Part shown: positions 16,105 through 25,314 of the stretch, one piece after another
How the letters are laid out: every line of letters starts with the position of its first letter
How positions within the stretch are numbered: the first letter of the stretch is position 1
Assembly (NCBI GenBank): GCA_050110875.1
Contig: CP188828.1
Span: forward strand, 682,001-746,000
Reading direction: 5' to 3'
Source: Methyloligella sp050110875
Lineage (GTDB): Bacteria > Pseudomonadota > Alphaproteobacteria > Rhizobiales > Methyloligellaceae
Length of the DNA stretch: 64,000 nt
Position numbers and translations under genes: made by a program
The notes under the pieces: generated by a model
Databases searched by the model: none
Seen by the model: only the letters and a program-made list of their open reading frames with translations
Told to the model about the DNA's origin: nothing

Positions 16105-18204
16105 TCAGCTGCCGTCGCCGCCGATCTTGATCTTCAGCCCGCCATAGACGGCAGCGCCGGCGGTCTCGAACCCATAGACCTCTTGATAGTCCTCATCGAA
16201 GAGATTTTCGGCACGCGCGAAAACCTCCATCCCCGGCTTGAACTCGTAGCTGCCGGCGAGCCGGACGACGGTGTAGGAGTCCAGCGTCACCCGGGTCGGC
16301 GTAAAGAACGGCCTGGCGAGTGCCAGATCCTCCATGGTGCCGTTATAGATGACGCCTAAGCGCACATTGGCCTTGTCGTCGGCGAAGCGGTAATCCACGT
16401 CGAGGCGGCCGGCGTGCTCAGGACGCCGAATCTCGGCGAGACCGTCGGGGTCGAAGGCCCGCAGATGGGTATAGGCGCCGCTTACGGTCAGCCCTTCGGT
16501 GACGCGCCAGGCAGCGGAGAACTCCTCGCCACTGCGATGGCTCACGCCAGGAAGATTGATCACCGTGGAGGAGAGACCGACGAAACTCGTTGCGATCTCG
16601 TTCTCCAGATCCGCCTCGAAATAGGTCGCATCGACCAGGACGCGGCCTTTCATCAAGGTAAGCTCGACACCGGCATCCCAGCCGAAGGATTCCTCGGGCA
16701 CCAGATCGGGGTTGGGCACGAACGAGCCGGGGATTTGACCGTAGAGCTCGAACAGGGTGGGCTGCTTGGCGCCGGTGCCGACGCTGGAATGGACGCGAAC
16801 CGGCGTGTTCGGCACGGCGTAGGAGCCGGCCACGCGGTAGGTGGTGAAGTCCTCGACATGGCTGTCGTTGTCGTCATGGCGGAGCGAGGCCACGAGATCG
16901 AGGCTGTCCAGGAACTGGCCACGATATTCGACGGCCGCCGCCCGCGTTTCGCGGCTTCGCTCGATATTGTCGGCGGTGACGGGGGTGAAGCTTTCCTCGG
17001 TGTTCTCGAGCAGACCGGTCACGGCGTGATGGCTGTCGAGAAAGCCCGGCATGTCGCCGGAGAAGGTCGAGGTGTAGCTATTCTCCACCCGCTGACCGTC
17101 GTTGCGATAGGGAAAGAAGCTGCCGCCGAAGAAGGCGTAATCCTCGGCCACCGTGTCGCTGTAGTTGCTCTTGAAATGCTGCACCCAATGCCCGTCCAGC
17201 AACGTCGCGGTCGCGTCGATGCCGGCCAAACGGTTCCGCTGCTCGAAATAGGACGGGTCGTCGGTCTGGATGAAGAACGGCCCCGGCCCGATGCCGTCGG
17301 TGTCCCGGCCGCCGTCGTTCTGGTCGATACGCAGCACGCCGTCGACCTTCAGCCAGGGAAACACCTCGACCCCGCCCTTGGCGAAGGCGTTGGTGATGTC
17401 GGAGAAGTCGTCCTCGTCGCCAAACTCGGAGATGTTGAAGCCATGGCTCTTCCGCTTCTGAAAGCTGACGATGCCGTGGGCTTCGTCCGTTCCGCCCGAG
17501 AGTGTGGCGGCGTAGCCCTGGCTTGAAAAGCTGCCGCCTTCGGCGCGCAGACGGGCCTGGGCCGGACCCTTGCCGGATTTGGTGACGATGTTGACGACGC
17601 CGCCGACGGCGTTGGAGCCGTAAAGACCGCTCTGGGGCCCGCGGATCACCTCGATACGCTCGATATCGTCGGCCAGCAGGCTGGCGAAGTCGAATTCGCC
17701 ATTGGTGGCGGAATTCACCTCCACGCCGTCGATCACCACGAGGGTGTGATTGGCTTCCGCGCCGCGGATGCGGACCTGGGTCAAGCCGCCGAAGGAGCCG
17801 CTCCGGCTCACCTCCACGCCCGGCAGGCTGCGCAAGGCTTCGGCAGCGTGACGGATCTGCTCCTGCTCGAGATCTTCCGACGTCACGACGCTGACCGCGC
17901 TGCCCGTGGTCGGCAGACGCCGAGCCTCGCCCGGCGTCACGACGTTCCCCTCGACGGCACCGGCCTGCACGTCCTCGACAGGCTCGGAGGTCGTGGCCGT
18001 CCGCGGCGCAGACCGCGCAGCGGCGGCCGGCTCGCGGGTCGTCTTCTGCAGCGACTCGTCGAGAGTCGCGCCTTCCACCACGATGGGCGGCAGGATCAGC
18101 GCGTCTTCCTCATCAGTGTCTTGCGCCACGGATGGCTGGACGGTGGCGGAAAGTGTGAGAACTGCAAGGACGCTTGCGAGCGCCCTCCCCCCAAATTTGG
18201 TCAT
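16105..18204 (-). CDS. btuB: TonB-dependent vitamin B12 receptor
   Basis: The 699-residue protein has a signal peptide (cleavage near Val-Ala-Gln at about 26-28), a TonB-box-like segment (Ile-Val-Val-Glu-Gly), a plug domain containing Arg-Gly-Ala-Glu-Ala-Asn and Arg-Gly-Pro-Gln-Ser-Gly-Leu-Tyr-Gly, and a beta-barrel ending in a poorly aromatic terminus. It is about 85 residues longer than E. coli BtuB, mostly in a linker between signal peptide and plug. The assignment to cobalamin rests mainly on the cobalamin riboswitch directly upstream, which should repress it when B12 is plentiful. No btuCDF genes are nearby. Confidence 0.88.
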   Translation of the reverse strand: MTKFGGRALASVLAVLTLSATVQPSVAQDTDEEDALILPPIVVEGATLDESLQKTTREPAAAARSAPRTATTSEPVEDVQAGAVEGNVVTPGEARRLPTTGSAVSVVTSEDLEQEQIRHAAEALRSLPGVEVSRSGSFGGLTQVRIRGAEANHTLVVIDGVEVNSATNGEFDFASLLADDIERIEVIRGPQSGLYGSNAVGGVVNIVTKSGKGPAQARLRAEGGSFSSQGYAATLSGGTDEAHGIVSFQKRKSHGFNISEFGDEDDFSDITNAFAKGGVEVFPWLKVDGVLRIDQNDGGRDTDGIGPGPFFIQTDDPSYFEQRNRLAGIDATATLLDGHWVQHFKSNYSDTVAEDYAFFGGSFFPYRNDGQRVENSYTSTFSGDMPGFLDSHHAVTGLLENTEESFTPVTADNIERSRETRAAAVEYRGQFLDSLDLVASLRHDDNDSHVEDFTTYRVAGSYAVPNTPVRVHSSVGTGAKQPTLFELYGQIPGSFVPNPDLVPEESFGWDAGVELTLMKGRVLVDATYFEADLENEIATSFVGLSSTVINLPGVSHRSGEEFSAAWRVTEGLTVSGAYTHLRAFDPDGLAEIRRPEHAGRLDVDYRFADDKANVRLGVIYNGTMEDLALARPFFTPTRVTLDSYTVVRLAGSYEFKPGMEVFARAENLFDEDYQEVYGFETAGAAVYGGLKIKIGGDGS

Positions 18205-18414
18205 CTAAGATGCCCCCCATAATTGCCGTTATCCGGCCGGTCTTGGAGGGCGCTGCACCGCGCTCTTCGCACGACGCCTATCGCTGTCTTGTCGAAAGAC
18301 CAAACACGTTTGGCGCATCGAGACGACCCTCCCTTCTCGGCCTGAGGATCGTCACCACTCCGGGGGTATTCCGTTCCTCCGCGCCCCTCGCACGAGAAGA
18401 TGGGTGACGCTCGA

Positions 18415-18602
18415 TGGGCAGGTCTCCTGGCTCGCAGCTCTTGTCTTCGCCTGCTCCACCTTCCCAGCGCCCTTGCGCCAGTGGCTCATCGGAGCAGACA
18501 TCGCTGCTTACAGTTGCGGGGGCAGCCGCGGATTGGAGCAAAGCTCTTCACCGCGTTCCCTTTTCACCCGTCGGCGAGGAGCCGCCGGGAACCCACGAGT
18601 GA
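18415..18602 (-). promoter_or_regulatory. Cobalamin riboswitch
   Basis: On the minus strand the element shows the conserved blocks in order: GGGAACGCGGTGAA, then CTGCCCCCGCAACTGTAA, then GAGCCACTG, then the B12 box AGCCAGGAGACCTGCC at 18418-18433. Spacing and order match the Rfam cobalamin class. It lies in the 5' leader of btuB, with about 210 bases between the box and the ATG that must hold the expression platform. Confidence 0.95.
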
Positions 18603-18605
18603 CGC

Positions 18606-18636
18606 TATGTAAGAGGAAGCGTCATCTTCGAGTCAA
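18606..18636 (-). promoter_or_regulatory. Probable promoter of the btuB riboswitch transcript
   Basis: TTGACT (18631-18636) and a TTACAT/TACATA -10 about 18-19 bases further would start transcription near 18600, exactly where the riboswitch begins. Confidence 0.45.
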
Positions 18637-18749
18637 GCCGTTCTCGAGGCTGGACATTCCATGGGCGCGATTTTGGCCCGCGGCCATTGCCGCGCGGCTT
18701 CCGCCTATGCAACATGCGCGAGATTTTTTGGCTGTGGGAGTTGAAGCTG

Positions 18750-19595
18750 ATGAAATTGTTGCGGTTTGGCGAGAAGGGATCGGAGAAGCCGGGTCTGCTG
18801 GACGGGGACGGCGCGATCCGCGATCTGTCCGGCAAAGTGGACGATATCGCCGGCGATGTGCTGACCAGCGTGGGTCTGAAGACACTCGCCGAGATCGACC
18901 CGGCCTCCCTGCCGAAGGTCGAGGGCAATCCCCGCATCGGGGCACCGATCGGCCATGTGCAGAAATTCCTCGGCATCGGGCTGAACTACAGCGATCACGC
19001 GGCCGAAACCGGATTGCCGGTGCCTGAGGAGCCCATCGTCTTCGTGAAGGCCAGCTCCTGCATCTGCGGCCCCAACGACAATGTGCTGATGCCCGACGGG
19101 TACGAGCGCATGGACTGGGAGGTCGAGCTCGGCGTGGTGATCGGCGATCCGGCCAAGCGCATCTCCGAGGCGGAAGCCCTCGACCATGTCGCCGGCTACA
19201 CGATCTGCAACGACGTGTCGGAGCGGCGGCTGCAGGTCGGCGGGCCCGGCGAATGGTTCAAGGCGAAGAGCTACGACACGTTCGGCCCCATGGGCCCTTG
19301 GGTCGTGACAAAAGACGAGGTCCCGGATCCGCAGGCCCTCAACCTGACCCTCGACGTCAACGGCGAGCGAATGCAGACCGGCTCCACATCCACCATGATC
19401 TTCAACGTGGCTCAGCTCGTCGCCTATATCAGCCGCTTCATGACCCTGATGCCGGGCGACGTGATCACCACGGGCACGCCCCCGGGCGTCGGCATGGGCC
19501 GCAAGCCGCGCATCTTCCTGAAGGACGGCGACGTGATGCATCTCACCGTGGAAGGCTTGGGCGAGCAGACCCAGAAGGTCGTGCGGGGGAATTAG
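18750..19595 (+). CDS. Fumarylacetoacetate hydrolase family protein
   Basis: The 281-residue protein matches the FAH family throughout: metal site around Met-Asp-Trp-Glu-Val-Glu-Leu-Gly-Val-Val, Asn-Asp-Val-Ser-Glu-Arg, and the C-terminal Gly-Asp-Val-Ile-Thr-Thr-Gly-Thr-Pro-Pro-Gly-Val-Gly. Members hydrolyse or decarboxylate acylpyruvates, 2-hydroxyhepta-dienedioates or ureidoglycolate. This subgroup is often annotated ureidoglycolate lyase, but no purine-degradation gene is nearby. The ATG at 18750 has GGGAG nine bases upstream. It is divergent from btuB. Confidence 0.88.
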   Translation: MKLLRFGEKGSEKPGLLDGDGAIRDLSGKVDDIAGDVLTSVGLKTLAEIDPASLPKVEGNPRIGAPIGHVQKFLGIGLNYSDHAAETGLPVPEEPIVFVKASSCICGPNDNVLMPDGYERMDWEVELGVVIGDPAKRISEAEALDHVAGYTICNDVSERRLQVGGPGEWFKAKSYDTFGPMGPWVVTKDEVPDPQALNLTLDVNGERMQTGSTSTMIFNVAQLVAYISRFMTLMPGDVITTGTPPGVGMGRKPRIFLKDGDVMHLTVEGLGEQTQKVVRGN

Positions 19596-19606
19596 TCTTC
19601 CCTGCC

Positions 19607-19650
19607 CTCATGGTTCGAGACGCGCAGCTTCGCTGCGCCCTCACCATGAG
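19607..19650. repeat. Palindromic intergenic repeat
   Basis: CTCATGGT..., central GCGCAGCTTCGCTGCGC and a matching CCATGAG arm form an imperfect inverted repeat between two convergent genes. This kind of element is common between genes in Hyphomicrobiales genomes and may also act as a terminator. Confidence 0.7.
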
Positions 19651-19686
19651 GCGCCGGGATGACGGACACCTGCACAGGGAAGACTC

Positions 19687-20532
19687 CTACTCCATCTCCT
19701 CGTCGCCCTCTGCGGACGCCCACTCTCCCGGCCACTGGCGGTAGAAATGGTGCACGGGGCCCTTGCCGTATCCGATCATGATGTCGTCGGCGGCCCGGAT
19801 GGCGCCGGTCAGATAATCCTTGGCCAGGCCCACGGCGTCGCGTAGCGGCACGCCCTTCGCCATCTCCGCCGCGATCGCCGAGGAGAGCGTGCAGCCCGTG
19901 CCATGGGTGTGCTCGGTGTTCACCTTCGGCGCTTCGAAGCGGGCGACGTCGCCATCGAACAGAATGTCGAGGGCCGTATCGCCAGGAAGATGACCGCCTT
20001 TCAGCAGCACGGCACGCATGCCCGAGTCATGGAGCCGTTCCGCCTGCGCGATCATGGCCGCCTCGTCCTGGGCGACCGGCTCGCCTAGGAATTTCGCGGC
20101 TTCCGGCAGGTTTGGCGTCACCAGGTCGGCGAGCGGCAGAAGCGTCTCGCGCATGGCCGCAACGGTCTCTTCGTCGAGCAGCGGGTCGCCGCTCGCCGCG
20201 AGCATCACCGGATCGACGATGACCGGCACCTCGGGCAGCTCGCGCAAGCTTGAGAGGGTCTCGGCGATCGCGCCGACGATCTCGGCATTGGCCAGCATGC
20301 CGATCTTGATGGCATCAACGTCGAGATCGGAGGTCACCGAGGTGATCTGGGCGGCGACGAAATCCGCCGGCGCGGCGATCCAGCCTTGGACACCCTTGGT
20401 GTTCTGGGCGGTGAGCGCGGTGATGGCGCTGGCGCCATAGACGCCCAAGGCCGAAAAGGTCTTCAGGTCGGCTTGAATACCGGCACCGCCGCCCGAATCG
20501 GAGCCGGCGATGGTGAGGGCGATAGCGGTCAT
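19687..20532 (-). CDS. thiD: Hydroxymethylpyrimidine/phosphomethylpyrimidine kinase
   Basis: The 281-residue ribokinase-family enzyme begins with Thr-Ile-Ala-Gly-Ser-Asp-Ser-Gly-Gly-Gly-Ala-Gly-Ile-Gln-Ala-Asp, the ThiD signature, and has the catalytic Gly-Thr-Gly-Cys-Thr near the C-terminus. It makes HMP-PP for thiamine synthesis in the cytoplasm. Other thiamine genes are absent from the window. It lies 55 bases downstream of ccdA on the same strand and may be read with it. A short acidic tail ends the protein. Confidence 0.95.
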   Translation of the reverse strand: MTAIALTIAGSDSGGGAGIQADLKTFSALGVYGASAITALTAQNTKGVQGWIAAPADFVAAQITSVTSDLDVDAIKIGMLANAEIVGAIAETLSSLRELPEVPVIVDPVMLAASGDPLLDEETVAAMRETLLPLADLVTPNLPEAAKFLGEPVAQDEAAMIAQAERLHDSGMRAVLLKGGHLPGDTALDILFDGDVARFEAPKVNTEHTHGTGCTLSSAIAAEMAKGVPLRDAVGLAKDYLTGAIRAADDIMIGYGKGPVHHFYRQWPGEWASAEGDEEME

Positions 20533-20587
20533 GACAGGGCGCCCGGGCGGTCGCTTGGCCGGCCGATCATCGAGTCATCTGAATCGG

Positions 20588-21322
20588 TTAGCCAATCGTA
20601 GTGAGACTCGGGAACCACTCTATCAGCCAATTGGCGATCAGGGTCATGGAGTTGGTGAGGAAGAGAATGCCGGTCAGCACCAGGAAGGCGCCGAGCACCT
20701 TCTCCATCTTGGTAAGATGGCCGCGATACTTCTCCAGGAAATCCAGGAAGGGGCGGATCGCCACCGCCGCCAGGATGAAGGGAATGCCGAGACCGAGCGA
20801 ATAGACCAGCAGCAGCAGCACGCCCTGGCTGATCGTGTCTTCCTGGGCGGCGAAGGCGAGAATCGTCCCGAGCACAGGACCGATGCACGGCGTCCACCCG
20901 AACGCGAAGGCGAGGCCCACCACATAGGCGCCGATAAAACCGGCCGGGCGCGACTCAACGTGATAGCGAGCCTCGCGATGGAGAAAGTTCAAGGTGAAGA
21001 CGCCCAAGAAATGCAGGCCGACGATGATGATGACGACGCCGGCGATCTGGCTGAGAAGCTCCAAATGCCCCTGGACGAGGGAGCCCAGGGTCGTGGCCGT
21101 GGCGCCTAGCATGACGAAGACGGTGGTAAAGCCGAGCACAAAGGCCACGGCCGACATCACCACGGTGCCGTAGACGTGATCCGGGGTCTCCTCCTCGCCG
21201 GAGAGCTGGTCGAAGGTGGTGCCGCCCAGAAAGCAGAGATAGGGCGGGACCAGCGGCAACACGCATGGGCTCAAGAAGCTCAAGATCCCTGCGAGAAGGG
21301 CGCCGAAATAGGTGACGGTCAT
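20588..21322 (-). CDS. ccdA: Cytochrome c biogenesis protein CcdA
   Basis: The 244-residue protein has six hydrophobic segments and the two conserved cysteines in Ser-Pro-Cys-Val-Leu-Pro and Trp-Thr-Pro-Cys-Ile-Gly-Pro. CcdA/DsbD-type proteins carry reducing power from cytoplasmic thioredoxin across the inner membrane for c-type haem attachment or periplasmic thiol repair. Length fits the short CcdA form without thioredoxin domains. It is followed by thiD and preceded by gph. Confidence 0.93.
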   Translation of the reverse strand: MTVTYFGALLAGILSFLSPCVLPLVPPYLCFLGGTTFDQLSGEEETPDHVYGTVVMSAVAFVLGFTTVFVMLGATATTLGSLVQGHLELLSQIAGVVIIIVGLHFLGVFTLNFLHREARYHVESRPAGFIGAYVVGLAFAFGWTPCIGPVLGTILAFAAQEDTISQGVLLLLVYSLGLGIPFILAAVAIRPFLDFLEKYRGHLTKMEKVLGAFLVLTGILFLTNSMTLIANWLIEWFPSLTTIG

Positions 21323-21366
21323 GGGGTGGCTTTCAAAGACTCAAATACGGTTTCGCTTTATCCGGT

Positions 21367-22152
21367 TCAGCGGCGCGCCGGCCGTTCCCCTGCCCGCTTG
21401 AGCCGGCCCGCCAGCACGGCAAGGCTGCGCGGCAGCTCAGGCAGGCTATCGATCACCACGTCGCCCCCCATCTCGGAGGCGGGAAGCTTGGAATAGCCGT
21501 GGCTCACCAACACGATTCCGGCGAGGCTGGCGGCACGGGCGGCCTGCACGTCGGCGGTGCTGTCGCCGACCATAACGGTTTGCGACGGCTTGGCACTTAA
21601 CTTCTCCATCACATGTACGAGAGGAGCCGGATCGGGCTTCTTGGGCAGGTCGGTGTCGCCCCCCTGGATGAAGACGAACCGGTCGCCCAGCTCCAAGCCT
21701 TTCAGCACGTCCTCGGCGATGGCCTGGGGCTTGTTGGTGCAGACGCCGCAGACAATGCCCACCTCTTGCAGCTTCTCAAGCATGGCTTCGGCGCCTTCAT
21801 AGGTGCGCGTCTTCTCGACCGGGTTCTCCGCATAGAGCGTATAGAGGCGTTTGAGCAGTGCTTCCCGCTTGGCCTCTTCGAGCTCTGCCTCGCGGGCTTC
21901 CAACGCGCGCTCCATCAGAGCCTGGAGCCCGCCCCCCACCATCAGCCGCACCTTCTCGACGGTGAACGGTTCGATGCCGATTTCCTCCAGCCCGGCGTTC
22001 AGGGCCGTGGCGAGGTCTTCGGCGGTGTCGGCGAGAGTGCCGTCGAGATCGAAGATCACGGCCTTCGGCCAGATGCCCTCTGCGCGCCGAAGCGACGGGA
22101 GCACCGAGGCAAGATAGGCGTCGGCGATCTGGTGCTGGGATTTGTCGGGCAT
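21367..22152 (-). CDS. gph: Phosphoglycolate phosphatase (HAD family)
   Basis: The 261-residue HAD hydrolase has the nucleophile motif Asp35-Leu-Asp37-Gly-Thr, the cap region, and a late Gly-Asp-Ser-Thr-Ala-Asp motif. An extra ~30 residues precede motif I. It removes phosphate from 2-phosphoglycolate, the product of RuBisCO oxygenation or DNA 3'-end repair. Its start overlaps the rpe stop (TGATG), and in cbb operons the same pair appears as cbbE-cbbZ. Other HAD substrates cannot be excluded. Confidence 0.88.
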   Translation of the reverse strand: MPDKSQHQIADAYLASVLPSLRRAEGIWPKAVIFDLDGTLADTAEDLATALNAGLEEIGIEPFTVEKVRLMVGGGLQALMERALEAREAELEEAKREALLKRLYTLYAENPVEKTRTYEGAEAMLEKLQEVGIVCGVCTNKPQAIAEDVLKGLELGDRFVFIQGGDTDLPKKPDPAPLVHVMEKLSAKPSQTVMVGDSTADVQAARAASLAGIVLVSHGYSKLPASEMGGDVVIDSLPELPRSLAVLAGRLKRAGERPARR

Positions 22153-22829
22153 CAGTCCGCGTCTTTCCGTGCATCCTCGGCGCCGGCCCTCAACCCATCG
22201 ATATTGGCCTTGTAATCGCCGCCCTTGAAGACGCCGGATCCGGCCACGATGGCGTTGGCGCCGGCTTTCGCGACCTCGGCGACCGTATCCTGGTTGATGC
22301 CGCCATCGACCTCGAGATCGATGGGACGGTCGCCGATCATGCGGCGGATATTGCGAATCTTTTCGAGCTGGGAGGGCAGGAAGGCCTGACCGCCGAAACC
22401 TGGATTGACCGTCATCACGAGGATGAGATCGACCTTGTCGAGCACATATTCAAGGGCGGATTCGTGGGTCGAGGGCGTCAAGGTGACCCCCGCCTTCTTG
22501 CCGAAACTCTTGATGAGCTGGAGCGACCGGTCGAGATGGGGCCCGGATTCCGCATGCACGGTGATGATGTCGGCGCCGGCCTTGGCGAAGGCCTCGATAT
22601 AGGGGTCGCACGGCGCGATCATGAGATGGACGTCGAAGGGCTTCTTCGAGTGAGGCCGCAAATCCTTCACCACATCGGGGCCGATGGTGATGTTGGGAAC
22701 GAAATGGCCGTCCATCACATCGACATGGATCCAATCGCATCCCGCCTCGTCGATGGCGCGGATTTCCTCGCCCAGCTTGGCGAAATCGGCGGAGAGGATG
22801 GATGGCGCGATAACGATGTCTCTAGCCAT
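22152..22829 (-). CDS. rpe: Ribulose-phosphate 3-epimerase
   Basis: The 225-residue TIM-barrel enzyme begins with Ile-Ala-Pro-Ser-Ile-Leu-Ser-Ala-Asp-Phe and has the metal-binding His-Val-Asp-Val-Met-Asp-Gly-His-Phe-Val-Pro-Asn and Glu-Val-Asp-Gly-Gly-Ile blocks. It interconverts ribulose 5-phosphate and xylulose 5-phosphate. It is translationally coupled to gph and lies 128 bases after fba in the same cluster. Confidence 0.96.
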   Translation of the reverse strand: MARDIVIAPSILSADFAKLGEEIRAIDEAGCDWIHVDVMDGHFVPNITIGPDVVKDLRPHSKKPFDVHLMIAPCDPYIEAFAKAGADIITVHAESGPHLDRSLQLIKSFGKKAGVTLTPSTHESALEYVLDKVDLILVMTVNPGFGGQAFLPSQLEKIRNIRRMIGDRPIDLEVDGGINQDTVAEVAKAGANAIVAGSGVFKGGDYKANIDGLRAGAEDARKDAD

Positions 22830-22957
22830 GCTCAGGCTCTCTCCCCCGCTGCCGATGCCCCGGTTCTAATGCCCGGCCCTTAACGAATCGCATAAGACGG
22901 GGGGCAGCGGCGGATGCCGGCCCTCGTCTCCAATGATATCCCGCCCGGAGCGGCCTG

Positions 22958-24040
22958 TTACTCGGCCGCCTTGGCCATGCCGATCTTGGGATCGAGCTTG
23001 CCGGAAGCGTAAAGCTCGGCCATCTCGGCCATGGGAATGACCTTGATCTTGGAGGCCCAGCCGGCGGTGCCGAAGGCTTCCAGCCGCGCCACGCACACCT
23101 CCTTCATGGCCGCCACGGCGGGCTTCAGGAATTTGCGCGGATCGAACTCCGACTTGTTCTCTGTGGCGACCCGGCGGAGCGTTGCCGCGCAGGCGATGCG
23201 AAGATCGGTGTCGATATTCACCTTGCGCACGCCGTGTTTGATGCCGCGCACGATCTCCTCGACCGGCACGCCATATGTCTGAGGCATCTCGCCGCCCCAT
23301 TTGTTGAACTCCTCCTGGAGCTCCTGGGGCACGGAAGACGAGCCGTGCATCACCAGATGGGTGTCGGGAAGCTTCTGATGGATCGCCTCGATGACGTTCA
23401 TGGCGAGGACGTCGCCGGTCGGCTTCTGGGTGAATTTATAGGCGCCGTGAGACGTGCCGATGGCCACGGCGAGCGCGTCCACCTTCGTCTCGGCGACGAA
23501 TTCGGCCGCCTGGTCAGGGTCGGTCAGGAGCTTCTCGCGATCGAGCTTGCCCTCGAAGCCGTGGCCGTCCTCCGCCTCGCCCGAGCCGGTCTCCAGGGAG
23601 CCGAGGCAGCCGAGCTCGCCCTCCACGGAGGCACCGACCATATGGGCCATCTCGGTCACCTTTTTGGTGACGTCGACATTGTAGTCGTACTCGGTGGGCG
23701 TCTTGCCGTCCTCGCCGAGCGACCCGTCCATCATCACGGAGGTGAAGCCGTGCTGAATGGCGGAAAGGCAGGTGGCGGCGTTGTTGCCGTGATCCTGATG
23801 CATGCAGATCGGGATCTCCGGGAACAGCGCCTGAAGGCCCTCGATGAGCTTTGCCAGCATCAGGTCGCCGGCATAGGCCCGCGCGCCGCGGCTCGCCTGG
23901 ATGATGACCGGCGCATCTGTCTGCTTCGCCGCCTGGCAGATGGCGAGCCCCTGCTCCATGTTGTTGATGTTGAAGGCCGGCACGCCGTAGCCGTGCTCGG
24001 CCGCATGATCGAGAAGCTGTCTTAGGGTGATCAGTGCCAT
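22958..24040 (-). CDS. fba: Class II fructose-bisphosphate aldolase
   Basis: The 360-residue zinc-dependent aldolase shows His-Gln-Asp-His-Gly-Asn (zinc ligand), Glu-Gly-Glu-Leu-Gly-Cys-Leu-Gly and the Asn-Ile-Asp-Thr-Asp phosphate-binding region. Length and motifs fit the class IIB, Calvin-type (CbbA) form. The start is the Met of Met-Ala-Leu-Ile-Thr-Leu-Arg; a longer upstream frame is antisense noise. It sits 29 bases after pgk and condenses triose phosphates to fructose (or sedoheptulose) bisphosphate. Confidence 0.96.
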   Translation of the reverse strand: MALITLRQLLDHAAEHGYGVPAFNINNMEQGLAICQAAKQTDAPVIIQASRGARAYAGDLMLAKLIEGLQALFPEIPICMHQDHGNNAATCLSAIQHGFTSVMMDGSLGEDGKTPTEYDYNVDVTKKVTEMAHMVGASVEGELGCLGSLETGSGEAEDGHGFEGKLDREKLLTDPDQAAEFVAETKVDALAVAIGTSHGAYKFTQKPTGDVLAMNVIEAIHQKLPDTHLVMHGSSSVPQELQEEFNKWGGEMPQTYGVPVEEIVRGIKHGVRKVNIDTDLRIACAATLRRVATENKSEFDPRKFLKPAVAAMKEVCVARLEAFGTAGWASKIKVIPMAEMAELYASGKLDPKIGMAKAAE

Positions 24041-24069
24041 GTCGAACCTCTTAAGCTGATGTCGCTCGC

Positions 24070-25314
24070 TTATGTCGCTGCGATATTCTCCGCCGGCTTT
24101 TCCGCCTCGCCTGCGAGTGCAGCAACGGCCGGGAGCTGCTTGCCCTCCAGCCATTCCAAAAATGCGCCGCCCGCGGTCGAGACATAGGTAAAATCGTCCG
24201 CGACGCCTGCAGCCTTCAGCGCCGCGACCGTATCGCCGCCGCCGCCGACGCTGACGAGTTTCCCCGCCTTGGTCAGCCGCGCGGCCTCGCGGGCGATCTC
24301 GAAGGTCCCTTCCTCGAAAGGCGGAACCTCGAAAGCGCCGAGAGGGCCGTTCCAAAGCAGCGTCTTCACCTCGCTTAGGCGGCGCTTCAGATCGGCAACG
24401 GTCTCCGGCCCCACATCCAGGATCATGCTATCCCCAGGCACGTCGGAAATCGAGCGGGTCTCGGTGGACACACCGGATTCCAGGGCTTTCGCCGTGACAC
24501 CATCCTTAGGCAGAACGATTTCGCAATCGCTCTGGTTCGCATGGGCTTCGATCTTCTCCACCGTGGAGACGGCATCCTTCTCGCAGAGCGACTTGCCGAT
24601 ATCGACGCCATGGGCGAACAGGAAGGTGTTGGCCATGCCGCCGCCCACCACGATGATATCGACCTTCTCGGCCAGATGATTGAGCAACGCGATCTTGGTG
24701 GAGATCTTGGCCCCGCCGACGATGGCCATGACCGGCCGCTGCGGATCCTCCAGAGCCTGCTCCAGAGCGCGGATCTCGGCGAGCATGAGAAGTCCGGCGA
24801 AGGACGGCAGCCGATCCGTGATCGCCGCATTCGACGCATGGGTGCGGTGGGCCGTCGAGAACGCGTCGTTGACGTAAAGGTCGCCGAGTTTGGCGAGCTC
24901 GTCGGCGAAGGCTCGGTCGTTCGCCTCCTCGCCGGCGTGATAGCGCAGATTCTCAAGCAGCACGATCTCGCCCGGCTTCATCCGATCGATCGCCTCCGCC
25001 GCGGCCGCGCCGATGCAATCCTGCACGAAATGCACCTTCGTATCGGGAAGCAGCGCGCGCAGCGTCTCGGCCACGGGCTTCAGGGAATATTCCGCCAGCC
25101 GTTCGCCTTTCGGCCTGCCGAGATGGGAGAGGAGGACGATCTTCGCCCCCTGCTCCTGCAGCAGCTTCACGGTCGGCAGGATCCGATCGATGCGGGTGGT
25201 GTCGGCGACTTCTCCCTCCTTCAGCGGCACGTTCAGATCGGCACGCAGGATCACCCGCTTGCCGGCAGTCTCGGCCTGCTCGACGGATCGGATGCGGGAG
25301 AGGTCCACGGTCAT
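24070..25314 (-). CDS. pgk: Phosphoglycerate kinase
   Basis: The 414-residue enzyme has the N-terminal Arg-Ala-Asp-Leu-Asn-Val-Pro and Leu-Ser-His-Leu-Gly-Arg-Pro substrate motifs and the C-terminal Gly-Gly-Gly-Asp-Thr-Val-Ala-Ala nucleotide loop. About 15 residues at the C-terminus go beyond the usual length. The ATG at 25314 overlaps the gap stop by ATGA, fixing the start. It moves phosphate between 1,3-bisphosphoglycerate and ADP. Confidence 0.97.
   Translation of the reverse strand: MTVDLSRIRSVEQAETAGKRVILRADLNVPLKEGEVADTTRIDRILPTVKLLQEQGAKIVLLSHLGRPKGERLAEYSLKPVAETLRALLPDTKVHFVQDCIGAAAAEAIDRMKPGEIVLLENLRYHAGEEANDRAFADELAKLGDLYVNDAFSTAHRTHASNAAITDRLPSFAGLLMLAEIRALEQALEDPQRPVMAIVGGAKISTKIALLNHLAEKVDIIVVGGGMANTFLFAHGVDIGKSLCEKDAVSTVEKIEAHANQSDCEIVLPKDGVTAKALESGVSTETRSISDVPGDSMILDVGPETVADLKRRLSEVKTLLWNGPLGAFEVPPFEEGTFEIAREAARLTKAGKLVSVGGGGDTVAALKAAGVADDFTYVSTAGGAFLEWLEGKQLPAVAALAGEAEKPAENIAAT

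Noticed and set aside
15626..16147. 173-codon plus-strand frame in the coding-free gap
   Set aside because: Crosses the btuB terminator and the AT-rich stretch; no family features.
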